Part shown: positions 20,141-30,500 of the stretch, piece after piece
How positions within the stretch are numbered: position 1 is the first letter of the stretch
How the letters are laid out: each line of letters begins with the position of its first letter
DNA from: Prasinococcaceae sp. CCMP 1430
Taxonomy: Eukaryota > Prasinodermophyta > Palmophyllophyceae > Prasinococcales > Prasinococcaceae
Assembly: GCA_013416795.1 (NCBI GenBank)
Contig: RQSC01000750.1
Location: forward strand, 74,311 to 118,454
Reading direction: 5' to 3'
Length of the DNA: 44,144 bases
Position numbers and translations under genes: made by a program
The notes under the pieces: generated by a model
The model's database searches: none
The model's input: the letters and a program-made list of their open reading frames with translations, nothing else
Told to the model about the DNA's origin: nothing

Positions 20141-21830
20141 GGGGGGGGGGGGGGGGAGGAAGGGAGCAGCGCGGCCGTCGCGCGCGCAGGGCGTGCGGGA
20201 GCAGCCCGTCGGGACGGGGCGGCGAGCGGCCGCTGCGTGGCGACCATGCCCAAGGCGCCGGTCACCGACAAGGCGGCGCCTGCGGCGGACGAGCCCGTCG
20301 AGGCGATGGACGCAGACGACGTGCTTCGCCCGCTCCCGCGCCCGACGTTTGCGCCGCTGGATGCAAAGGAGCTTGCGGCCGCTGCTGCGGGTACCGGCGG
20401 CGTGCTCAAGGGCAAGACGGCCGAGTACCGCAAGGTGGGCGTGCCGTCGCACCGCTACACGCCGCTGAAGGAGAAGTGGATGGAGCTCTACACGCCGCTG
20501 GTCGAGCACATGAAGCTGGACGTGCGCATGAACCTCAAGACTCGCAAGGTCGAGCTCAAGACCACGAAGAAAACCGAACTGCAGGGGGCGCTGCAGAAGG
20601 GTGCGGACTTCGTGCACGCTTTCGTCTTGGGCTTCGATGTCGCCGACGCTATCGCGCTCCTGAGGCTTGACGACCTGTACGTGGAGAGCTTCGAGATCAA
20701 GGATGTGAAGACACTCCGTGGCGAGCACCTTGCCCGCTGCATCGGTCGTATTGCCGGCAAGGGCGGCAAGACGCGCTTCACCATTGAGAACGCTACACGC
20801 ACGCGCATCGTGCTCGCCGACACGCACATCCACCTGTTGGGCGCCTTCGCCAACATCAAGGCCGCGCGCGACGCCATCTGCGCGCTCATCCTCGGCTCCC
20901 CGCCCGGCAAGGTGTACTCGCGGCTGCGCGCCGCGAGCGCCAGGCTACTCAGCTCGTGAGAGCCCTCGTGAGACCCCTGTATCGTATGTACGCGCTGTAA
21001 CACATTTCGGTTAGATTGAGAAAATTTGGGTACATCCTCGCCAGATGGGATAGTTTCCTTTCACTTTTGATACCTTCGAGCGTGCAGGGTTTCGAAAAGT
21101 GGTTCTTGATGGTGTGCAACGTGTACTTTTGTGTGGGGCTTGCGCGCGCGCGCGAGCGGGCGTGTGGCACACTGCGGCAACGGCGCGGGGTGAGGTAGGA
21201 TGTGAAGGGGGGGCTTGCGGTCAGCGGTGCTACGGCGAGACGCGACGCCGCGTGTGCGTGACATGGTGCAATGCGGGTGCTCACAAGCGTGCACGTGGCA
21301 CGTCGCAGCGGGCGCGTGGACGCGGACGCGCGTGGACGCACCCAGAAGCGTTTGGGGTCCTCGTCGAAGCGCTGGCCGCCGACGGTCCCGCTGATCAGCG
21401 TCGCCACCGAGCCCAGGCCATCCTTCAGCACCCATTTCGCGGCGGCCGCGAGCGGCACCGCCGCGACGCCGGTCGCGCCGCCCGCGCCGCCGAGGCCCAC
21501 AGCGACCACCAGGCTCTGCGCCGTGAGCACCTCGAGCATGTGCCGGCACAGGATGCTGCTCAGATGCCACGGCAGCCACGCGGCGTAGTAGCCGCCCGCG
21601 CCGCCGCCCGCTCCCCACACCCGTGGCCGAGGGACGTGGGCGGACCGAGCTGGGGGGGGGTGAAGGGGTTCAAAGGCGCGGAGCGGTGCGCGCCAGGGAG
21701 GGTCGGGTTCTGGTCGGGTGCGCCGAGGGGGGGAAGCGGGGGAGGGGGTTCGGGGCCGCCGCAAAGCGGGCGCCAGCGGGGACGCGCAGCAGTGCGCGCG
21801 CGCCCGGCGCGCGCCCGCGCCCCTCGACAT
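18627..21830 (-). CDS. RUS (DUF647) family membrane protein with C-terminal BolA domain
   Basis: Three exons on the minus strand: 21830-21342, 20102-18926 and 18685-18627, 574 residues. Donors are GTGCGT at 21341 and 18925; phases match exactly. Exon 1 starts with an Arg/Ala/Pro-rich presequence (possible transit peptide), then the first half of DUF647: WLPWHLSSILCRHMLEVLTA, KWVLKDGLGSVATLISG and RFDEDPKRFW. Across a 1,239-base intron it continues with ALEDVARAMELATPAFPGAF, NFADVRAKLEVQG and a LELPTLNRRRLAL box, the standard second half of the family. RUS proteins are membrane proteins of organelles with roles in vitamin B6/UV-B responses in plants. After a low-complexity linker, the same frame enters a BolA domain: VIEGMKVKITEALEAQSVEI, FEGKNSVQRQRLVYKAIWQE, then VHAVDAMTCKTPEE from exon 3. 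BolA proteins bind glutaredoxins and act in Fe-S cluster delivery. An internal ATG (19133) could start a free BolA protein. Confidence 0.75.
20109..20156. repeat. G31-A-G16 tract (polypyrimidine tract of a RUS intron on the minus strand)
   Basis: Thirty-one G (20109-20139), one A, sixteen G (20141-20156). On the minus strand this is a nearly pure C tract ending four bases before the AG (20104-20103) of the acceptor of RUS exon 2. On the plus strand it lies about 90 bases upstream of the PNO1 start codon. Confidence 0.9.
20246..20959 (+). CDS. PNO1: RNA-binding protein PNO1 (Dim2), pre-40S assembly factor
   Basis: Single exon, 237 residues, ATG at 20246 in context GCGACCATGC, TGA at 20957-20959. 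The N-terminal 50 residues are acidic and variable. The conserved body has HRYTPLKEKWMELYTPLVEH, MNLKTRKVELKTTKKTEL, GADFVHAFVLGFDVADAIAL, then the KH domain with GEHLARCIGRIAGKGGKTRF, the G-x-x-G type loop, and IHLLGAFANIKAARDAICAL near the end. All match the PNO1/Dim2 family, which binds the 3' end of pre-18S rRNA and guides Nob1 cleavage and dimethylation in nucleolar and cytoplasmic pre-40S particles. The gene lies wholly inside an intron of the RUS-BolA gene on the opposite strand. TGTAA at about 20996-21000 may be its polyadenylation signal. Confidence 0.93.
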   Translation: MPKAPVTDKAAPAADEPVEAMDADDVLRPLPRPTFAPLDAKELAAAAAGTGGVLKGKTAEYRKVGVPSHRYTPLKEKWMELYTPLVEHMKLDVRMNLKTRKVELKTTKKTELQGALQKGADFVHAFVLGFDVADAIALLRLDDLYVESFEIKDVKTLRGEHLARCIGRIAGKGGKTRFTIENATRTRIVLADTHIHLLGAFANIKAARDAICALILGSPPGKVYSRLRAASARLLSS

Positions 21831-22268
21831 TCACATCCCACTTCGTGGTCAGATTCACCCACGGGCGCCTCCCTTCCCCCCGCGCGCGCCGCGCGGGGTG
21901 TGCGTTCCGGCCTGCGCACGAGATCTATCCGACGAGCCTTATCGTTATCTCGAAATCCGATCCGAGCCGCCGCTGTGCGCCGCGCCCATCAGGGCGCAGG
22001 CGCGCGCCCGCGGGCCCGCAATTTCGAGATCCGAGATCCATGGTCAAAAAGAGAGTCGAAAACTGGTATCGCGAAGATCTGGGGACGACGCCCGCTCCGG
22101 CCACGCGGAGAGCGCCGGGGGGGATGGGGCGGGGCACGGGGGGAAGAGCGGCGGCGACGACGCCCCGCGGCGCGAGTCGGAGCAGCGCGCGGCGCGCGAG
22201 CCAGAGAGTACGCGTCGAGGCCGCCGCCGCGCGCGCGGCGGCTCGCGCCCGCGGGCGCGGGCGGGCAG

Positions 22269-23274
22269 GCGTACTCGGCGACGCACCAGCAGCTCTGGAA
22301 GGACGACGACAAGGCGGACGGCGAGGGCGAGGTGCGCCGCGCGCGTGCTCCTGCGGACACATGCGCGCGCTCGAGGAATGCACCGAGTTGTCTGCGCTCG
22401 TGCTGACCGCGCGCCCGTCTCCGCGTGCTCCGCGCGATCGCTCGCGTGTGGTGGCGGCATCCGCGCGCGTTCGCTGGCGCAAACCCTGCTGCCCTCAGGA
22501 GAAGGAGGTGGGGCCCCCGCCCCCTCCTCCGCGAGTCACCAGGGATCTCGTCGACGTGTCATTCGCGAGAAGTGGCGGTGCGGGCGGCCAGAACGTGAAC
22601 AAGGTCAGTGGCCCGCGCACTCGTGCCGAGGCGCTTGCGCGCTGCGCGCGGCTGCGCGCGTGCCCTGCCGGAGCCACGGAGCGAACGAGGCCCCCCGCGC
22701 GGGCGCTGACAATGGGCTCTCGGTCCATCTCCGCGCGTACCTCCCTCCGACAGGTCAACACCAAGGCGGACATGCGCTTCAACGTGCTCGAGGCGGACTG
22801 GATCGACGACAAGGTCAAAGATGTCTTGCTCGAGCGCGAGGCCAATCGCATCAACAACGAGGGCGAGTTGGTGATCACATCCACCAAGCATCGCACGCAG
22901 TCCGCCAACGTTGACGACGCACTGAAAAAGATGCAGGTCGTGCTCAACGACGCCAACAAGGCCGCGTACCCGCGCGAGGCGTCCGCCGAGAAGAAGAAGA
23001 AGATCAAGGGGCTCGCGAAGAAAGCAAACCAGCGGCGCCTGGACAACAAGTGAGGCAGCGCCGCAACGCCGCCCAGCCAGTGCCATGCTCCGCGGCGCTG
23101 CCCGATGGCCGCTCGTCCTCTCCCAGGGGAGCGTCTCCGTTGACACGCGATGTGCACTTCCTCCCCCTCCCGCACACCCACACTCCCCACCCGCCGCGCG
23201 CGCGTGATGCGCACTGCAGGAAGAAGCACTCAGACAAGAAGAAGGGCAGGCGCGACAAGGGCAGCTGGGACTGA
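22269..23274 (+). CDS. ArfB/ICT1-like class I release-factor domain protein (GGQ)
   Basis: Four exons are visible: about 22269-22331, 22499-22603, 22754-23049 and 23220-23274; all junction phases agree (donors GTGCGC, GTCAGT, GTGAGG). The core has VDVSFARSGGAGGQNVNK joined to VNTKADMRFNV, i.e. the catalytic GGQ followed by NVNKVNTK as in ArfB, ICT1 (mL62) and release factors. Then come an ERE.NRINNEGELVITSTKH region and a basic tail, KKHSDKKKGRRDKGSWD, after the last splice, as in ArfB/ICT1 C-terminal tails that probe an empty mRNA channel. There is no stop-codon recognition domain. Such proteins hydrolyse peptidyl-tRNA on stalled organelle ribosomes. The last exon is needed to replace the premature TGA at 23051 and adds the typical tail. 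The 5' exon with the targeting peptide is not resolved; ATG 22040 is one candidate, but in another frame. Confidence 0.78.
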
Positions 23275-23474
23275 CGAGTGACGAGCAGCCAAGCTGTGTC
23301 GCCTGCCTATCTAGCTAGCTCTAGCTACTAGAGAAAGAGGGGTGGGGGCGGGGTCGTGGGGGCAGGAAGACGCCTCGACAACGAATGGTAGTACCCGATA
23401 TTATTCCCCAATGCTCCGCCGCCCGCCTGCCCGCCCGCCCGCAGACGGGCAGCGCATTATTATGCCCGCGCCTA

Positions 23475-26276
23475 CTAGTCCTCCTCGGTCGCGTTCGCGG
23501 CCTTGAACTCCCAGTTGGCCCTATTTCAGCGCGCGGCGAGACAGGCGGCGCGGTCAGCGGCCAGTGGGGGCGACGGGGCAACGCGCTCAGCACGTGCGCG
23601 CTGTGAGCATTCCAGGAGTGCTGACATCACGTACCGACAAATGGGACACTTGGGCTGCTCAGCGCCCTGCGCGCCTAGCCACTTGGTGATGCACTGCAGG
23701 TGGAAAGCGTGGCCGCACTTGCCCCACACGACGGGCGAGTCGTCGCCCGGGAACTTCTCGCCCGGCGCGCACGCCTCGAATGCGAGCCGGCAGATGCCGC
23801 ACACGTCGTCTCCCGCGTTCCAGTTCCACACGCCGACCGCGTGCCACCGGCGCACGCGCACCGTGAAGCCGCCAGTGCCGCCGCTGCCGCCGCCGCCGCT
23901 CGCGCTGCCTTGCGCAGCGCTGCTGCGCGCGCGCGTGAGAGAGAGAGAGAGAGAGAGCGGCGCGGTGCGCGACAGCGGCGGCAAACGCGCGTGTTGCAGG
24001 CGGAGAGGGGACGGAACTAGGATCAGCAACGCGCGCGGCGATTCGACAGGAAGAGCGGACGCCCTTCTCCTCCCTCCCACCCACCTGACCGGCCACACGT
24101 CCGTGGCCCCCCGCCCGCACCGCCCGCCCGCCCGTCCCTCCGCCCGCGGGAGGCTCCCCCTCCCCCTCCCCGTCGCCCACGCACTCGCACTCGAGGCCGT
24201 CAGGGGCCCCGTTCCTACCCACAGCACCTCGTCCTGTTGCCATCGCCGGCTCTGAACCCATCTCCGTCCCTTCAGCCAGCGCGGGCTCCTCCGACTCCTC
24301 CGCCGCCGCCGCAACCGCCAGCTCCTCGGACTCCTCCGACTCCTCCGACCCCTCCGCCATCTCCGCCATCTCCGCCTCCTGCTCGGCGTGGGCCAGGTCG
24401 TCGGATGGGTGGTCATCGAAGCGGCGCTGGCCGATGATCCACCAGACGACGGCGAAAAGATAACTCACTGCCATTAGACCACACCCACCCCAAAGCCAGG
24501 TGAGCGCCTTGCCGAGACCTTTGCGGGGTGCACAGTGCTCAACGTGATGCTCGAACAGCGCCTCGAGCATGAAGGAGCAGCTTGAGGTGGCAGTGGCCTT
24601 GTCCATCGCACGTATCACTTCTCGGCCGGCAAAGGCGATGGGCAGGACTGCTGCCGGTGCGGAGCCATTGGCGTACGCGGCGTCGAGCCCACCCAGGGTG
24701 GTCATGGACAGGTTGAGCGCGTTATCATGACAATCCAATTCGAGGAAGCGCGTGAGCGGCCCGGTGGCACAGCCCATGTACATCGAGCAGAACGGCACGC
24801 ACAGCGGCGGGGCGGGGCTCGCGGCGCCGCTGATGGCAGCGTTGGCGGCCTCGGCGCTCTCTGCCGCCCAGCCTCGCATAGCACTGAGCAGCTGCTCGCG
24901 CTCCGAGCGGCTCGGACACGGGAGCGCCACCTGCAAATACGATGCCGGCGGCGCGCACGTGTCGCAGGTAGCCTCGTCGTACTGTTCGATGGCCTGGCAG
25001 AAGTCCTCGGCCAGCAGGCTCGCTGTTCTGATCGCGCCGAAGTTAATCCAGCACGCGGAGAGCAGGAGAACGCCGACTGGAATGACAATGTCGAGCGTCT
25101 TCAAGCGCGTGCGCGCGCGGCGCGGCCCACCGACGCGTGTCAGCCGCCCGGCGCACGCGCGGGCGGGGGCGCCGGCGTGCGCGCGCGCGCGCGCTGGGCG
25201 CGCGCACCTTGCGGTAGTCCATGAAGGTGCACACGAAAGACAGCCCGCAAATCGTCACCACGCACGTGCCAACGGCAAGACTAACTGTCGCCATGACGGA
25301 GATATAGCGCGCCGACTTTGTGCGCGCCTTGCCAATGTCCTCGCCCATGCCTTCAAGCATGCTAGCCAGCCGTTCCGTGCTGGCGGCTAACGCCGAGTGA
25401 TACGAGCCTGCGTCGTCGTCATACGCAGCCCAGGCGTTCGCCAACGCTGAATCCAAGCCGTCAACGTCGCGGGCAGCTTTCGCGACTGCTTCCGTGACCT
25501 CATCAAACGCCCAGTTGAGTTGCGTCTCAATAGTGGAGGCACCGCCCAGCACCAGAAGCGCTCCCATGAGGGCGAGTGACCCGAAGACGTAGATGCACGT
25601 CTGCCGAACGCTCGCGCGCTGCGTCAGAGTGGGAGACTATTCGGGGGCGCAAGGACAGCCCCGTGCGTGCTCGTGCGCTCTCGCTTTGCATGAGAGATTC
25701 CTTTGCATGTACGACAGCAATGCGCTGCGCTGGCGCGCGCACCTTGAGCACCGTGACCTTGCGCCTCGTGTAGTCACACTTGCGAGGCTTGGGCAAGAAT
25801 TCCCGGCAGAACACACTGTGAGACCGCGCGAGATGCATGGCAGTCCTGAGCGCCGCAATGACCAGCACGAGCACGGCGATGGCGTAGCCGAAGATACCGG
25901 TCGAGCTCAGGCCAATCCAGTACTCCGGCAAGTCGGGCCGAAAGCCGCACGTGTACGCCTCCGAGCTGGTGAGGTAGCGTCTCTGGGATGCGGCGACTCG
26001 CAGCGGGCTGTCACACGGCATGTCGCTCACCGGTCCGTTCTTGGGTGCGTTGATTGCCTCGCACATGGCAATGCCCCATTCGAGCGGGCCGCCGCGGCTG
26101 CAGCACGTGTACGCCTCGCCGGCGCATCCCTCCACGAGCGCCGCCGACCCGTAGTCGGCGGCGCCACATACCTGTGCGAACGTCGGCGGAGCGCACGCCG
26201 GCGCTGCCGCCGCGGCGCGGGAGGCGACCGCCGACGCGCGCGAGTCCGCGGCCGAGCGCGCGCGCGGCGAAGGACA
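23475..26276 (-). CDS. Five-transmembrane protein continuing into an APC11-type RING-H2 domain (possible fusion)
   Basis: Exons on the minus strand: up to 26276-25743, 25600-25208, 25098-24185, 23922-23635 and 23520-23475. All joins are phase-compatible (donors GTGCGC, GTGCGC, GTGCGT, GTACGT). The first three exons give an extracellular Cys-containing N terminus, a span near GYAIAVLVLVIAALRTAM, a span near YVFGSLALMGALLVLGGA, an 80-residue loop, a span near ATVSLAVGTCVVTICGLSF, a span near IVIPVGVLLLSACWINFG, a 170-residue Cys-rich loop with NGS, and a fifth span (GCGLMAVSYLFAVVWWIIG), then an acidic tail. This 5-TM, two-large-loop layout recalls prominin and tweety proteins (topology only). 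The last two exons encode an almost complete APC11: WHAVGVWNWNAGDDVCGICR, PGDDSPVVWGKCGHAFHLQC, CPICR and ANWEFK. Whether APC11 is separate (start ATG near 24237) or fused cannot be settled here; the start of the first exon is unresolved. Confidence 0.66.
23938..23959. repeat. (GA)n / (CT)n dinucleotide tract
   Basis: GA repeats on the plus strand are CT repeats on the minus strand, about 15-35 bases before the acceptor of the APC11-type RING exon (AG at 23924-23923). They look like its polypyrimidine tract. Confidence 0.7.
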
Positions 26277-27544
26277 TCAACGCTCGGCTCGGCGGCGCTC
26301 CGTGCGGAGGGGGCGCAGTGGCGCCAACGCCCGCGCCCCACCGCACCACCCACCCACACCCACCCACACACACCTACCCGGCGCGTCGAGGGCGAGTGAG
26401 GGGACGATGGCGATGATGCTCGCTCACAACCCTCCAAAAAAAAACATTTCCGGCGCAAAATCGCGCGAACCGCGCGCGCATCCGCAACCGGAACCACATC
26501 ATTTTTTTTGTAAAAAGCATTTGTGGTCAAACTACGTGTAAGAAGTCACTCTTGTGTGTGTACGTTCGTTCGTGTGTGGACGCACACCAACGCGAGTGTT
26601 TAGGGTATTTAATGCAACCTCAACTCACCTCACGGGCGCGCGGTGGTGGTAAAATATATGTATTCCCCGGCTTTTAATATAGACCCTACTTACGTCAAAA
26701 CGCGTCCGAGCCGACAGCGAGCGCGCGGCGGCTGCTGCGGCGGCTGCTCGGCGCGGGCGCGCCACACGGTTGAGGTGGCAGCCGCACGCACCCGCCCCGG
26801 GCGCATCAGCCGGGCGACAGGCTGTTCATAGAAACGTGTCACGAGCGCCCGCGCGCGCGAGCCCTCCCCCCAATCCCGGCGGCGGCGGTTTGATTTTGAC
26901 CTAAACCCATCAAAACGCACCCTCAATCAATTTTACGAAAGTTGAGTACCTTCGCACTTACGCCAAACGTCAGACACATATATAAATATGTTTCATGAGG
27001 ACTGATGAAAACGCGGAAGAGAGCTCCCGAATTTTTGGAGAGTACAGTTTGTCCTCGCAGCGCTTTGCATTGGTTGGACGACGGCGGAGGCCAGCGCGCG
27101 AGGCCGTACACCGTCTGTCGGAGGAGGCCGCGGCACCGTGCGATCATTCCCTGCACTGCGCGCGTCCCGCGGCGCGCAGCCGCGCCCCCACTGAGGTCGG
27201 ACGGCTCCATCTGGCCCTGGGTGTGTGTGCGGGCCGCGCGCCCCCACCCTCGCTCTCCGGCCGGTCGTCGGTGGCCCAGCCAGCGAGCGCGCTCGGGCAG
27301 CACGCGGCGGCAGCTTCCGCCTGTGTTTTTTAGTACAGGTAGCCCAGACAAGACTGCACTCTAAAGTACCATCAGATAGTACTGCAGGGGTACTTCGATT
27401 AGGGTTCGGATTTGGGTTTGGGTATCGAGTAGTAGGGTATGGTCACAGCGGCGCTCGGCGGTCGGTCGGAGGTGAAAACGCATCTGTGACTTTTGGGTTT
27501 TAGGGTTCGCGCTTTTTAAAGATGAAGGTCGCGGCGCGCCGGCG
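26277..27544. promoter_or_regulatory. Divergent intergenic region, AT-rich with TATA-like element
   Basis: Separates the 5-TM-RING gene (minus) from the ankyrin-nuclease gene (plus). GT-rich tracts occur near 26346-26378. A TTTAGGG element lies at about 26598. A TATATAAATAT-like stretch (26979-26989) is the best TATA-like box in the window. Several TTAGGG/TTTGGG/TTTTAGGG-like units cluster at 27399-27509. The missing first exon of the 5-TM gene probably lies between 26277 and about 26480. Arg-rich frames here are not called. Confidence 0.4.
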
Positions 27545-30500
27545 GTGATCGGTCGGAGCGGGGGTGCGGCCTCGCCTCGGGCGGGCGACGCGCGGGCGCC
27601 GAGGCACAGGAAGGCCCGGCGGGGCCGTGCAGGCGGTTTCGGGGCCAAGCCTGACGCCGCTACCAGGCCCAAGGCGACGACCGGTCGCCCGCGCCTGACG
27701 AAAGATGCGCGCAGGCTCACGAACGAGCTACGGCTCGCGTGCTTCATGGGCGACCAGGCGGAGTCAATCGCGCGGCTGATCGCCAAGGGTGCCAACGCGA
27801 GCGCCTTCGACACCCTACCATTTGCTGACGGGGGCTTCGACTCATCATCGTCGCACAAGAAGCGCTCCGGGAGAGGCGGTGGGCCGAGGGGTGGCGCAGC
27901 GGGCGACGGCGCTCCTGCGTCCACTCAGAGCGGCATGAATGGCTATCCTGTGCTCGGCTCAGGCCTCTCGAGCGGGCTGTCACCGCTGGGTGCATGCATT
28001 CTGCGCAGCTATTCGGAGCGGACCGCGGGGGTGATGGGGGCGCTGATGGTCGGCGGTGGGGCCACGGGTGCCAGGGGGGGGCAGGACAGCACCCTACCAA
28101 GCCTGGGCGACGCCGAAAGCCGCGCACTTGCTGCATTTGACGCGCTTCTCGAAGGAGGCGCCGACGTCAACGCATGCGATGTGGACGGCTCCACAGCGCT
28201 CATGCTCGCTGCGGAGCTCGGCGAGGTGGGCTTCGTGGAGAAGCTCATAAATGCTGGCGCAAACATCAAGGCGAAGCGCGCAGACGGCCTAACGGCGCTC
28301 CACGCAGTCATCGGCAGCAGTGAATTGATGCCAGTGCATGTGATGGGGCCTATTGTGCAGATGCTCGTCCTCTCCGGTGCGGATGTCAATGCCAGCGCGC
28401 GCGTGGACACCCAGCGCTCGGGTTACGCGGCCAAGGTCGAAGCTGACCTGCAACGCGAGCGGGACGAGGAGGGACGGGAGGGACGCAAGGGGGCTGGGGC
28501 ATCAGTGGACGAAGTCACATCGGGGCGGGCGTCCAGCGAGATCGTTAAGAAGGAATATACGCCGCTCCAGCTCGCCGTGGAGCGGTGCCAAGACGTCGCT
28601 GTGGCGTCCTTACTGCTCGAGGCGGGTGCTGACCCAAACATTGCTAATGACGAGGGTGCCACCCCGCTGCACATCGCCGTGCTGCGCAACGACGGGCTCA
28701 CGGTGCGCAGGCTGCTTGTGGCGGGCGCGTTCCCGCGCGCACTGTACATCGGCGCTACGCCGCTGCGCGCAGCTGCCACACTGGGTAATTTCGCGGCCTG
28801 CGAGGCGCTCATCGAGGCAGGTGCGGCGCTCACATCAGGTATTGAGGACGGCGCCAATGGTGGCGAGATCCCTCTTGCAGCTGCGTGCAGGAATGGCCAC
28901 GAGGACGTCGCCATGCTTCTGTACGAAGAAACGCTCATCAGGCTCTCGCTCGAGGATGCCGATCCTGCGCCCTCCGCAGCAGCCGACGCCGCGCAGGTGG
29001 TCGCCGACGAAACGGAAGGCGCCAGCGGCCGTGGTGCCATGACTGTTCTCAGCGGCGTGGGCAGCGGGGGTGGGCCAAAGGCGGCGACGCTGAGCCGTGC
29101 TGATGGGCTTGATTGCGTGGCCGCAGCGGTGCTGGGCGGAAATCACTTCTGTATCGGGCTGGCGCTCTCGCTCACCTGGGAGCCGCGCGGCGCTCTCGAA
29201 GCGCTTCACTCGCTCGCAGACGAGCGCGGTTGCGAGGAGACGCTGCACGAGGCCTTGGCACTGCTCAGACTGCGAGAAGTGGCGGGGACGGACGGTTTCG
29301 ATGAGCAACTCGATGCTATGTCAGCATACGCTGCAGAGGACGGCGCGATTGCCAGCGCCGAGGTGGGATCGGCCTACAGTGGTGCAATTGCCAAGGCGAA
29401 TGCCGACGCCGACGCTTTCTTTGGGGACTGCTTGCGCCAGCAAGCTCTGGCGGAGCACACCATCTCCTCAAGCGGCGACAGGGACGTGTATGAGGCAGTG
29501 TCGGCGCTCGAGCAGGCCGGCGGTATCCTGCTCGTGCAAGAGGCAATACGCTCCAAGGCGCCGCCGGGCGGTGACACAAAGGGCGCAACCGGAGGGCATG
29601 GGCGCAAACCGATCCTTGAGTCCACCATGGCTGAGACTATTCTGGCCGCTGCGTGCTGGAGCGGCGCACAGGTGCATTTGTGGCGGATGATGGCGGCGTC
29701 GGTGGCCATCGCGAGCACACGTGCTGAGAAAGCTATCGCGGATGCCACACAGTGCACAGCAGCAGGCGAAGCTATCACTGACGCCACCATGGACGCTCTG
29801 CAGGCTGTTGAACGTCTTGCTGAGCTCGCTGCGCGTGCGCATGCTGTGTGCGCGATGCCAGGCCCACCTGGCATGTGTGCCGCACTTGCGGACCTCGCGC
29901 AGCGCGCGACAGCGGTAACTGGCGAGGCCAAGCGTGCTGAAGCAATGGCGCGCAGGGAAGGCAAGCTTGAAACTGCGCGGTCTTTCGATGCGGTCAGGGT
30001 GGCTACGTCGCGGTGGGCGCGGCGTTGGATGCGGCGTGGCGAGTCGGGAGGCGGCTCGCGCGCTGCGGATGATCACGCTGCCCAGGCGGCTTACGCGGCC
30101 TTGCACCGTGGTAGGGCAGTGCGCAGCACACGACGCCGGCGGCCAGCGGCTGCCGCGAATATTTCCAACGGGTCCAAAGCAAGTGCGGGTGGCGCCATCG
30201 CCCGAAGCGCGGAGCCTGGGGCGAAGGCTGGAAAGCCTAGAAGGCGCAGGGGCACCAAGGGCGGTGGCTTCGAGTACGTGTCTGGCGTGGCAGCCATCGA
30301 CGCCTTCATGCGCCGCCCCGGCAATGTAGTCTTCTCTGCATTCACCTCAGAGGGATTCGCCGGCTGGATGCTCTCCCAGATCAAGCAAGGGCTCACGTCG
30401 CCCCGCATCAGTCTCAAACTACAGAAGCGCATGAGGCTCTTCGTGAGCGCTGGCGTGAGCGAAGACGAGGGTGATGCTATTGATCCGCACGCGGCCGATG

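Noticed and set aside
18846-20670. 530-540-codon plus-strand frames over the RUS-BolA gene
   Set aside because: Antisense shadows; amino-acid composition is Arg/His/Gln-rich and no motif is present.
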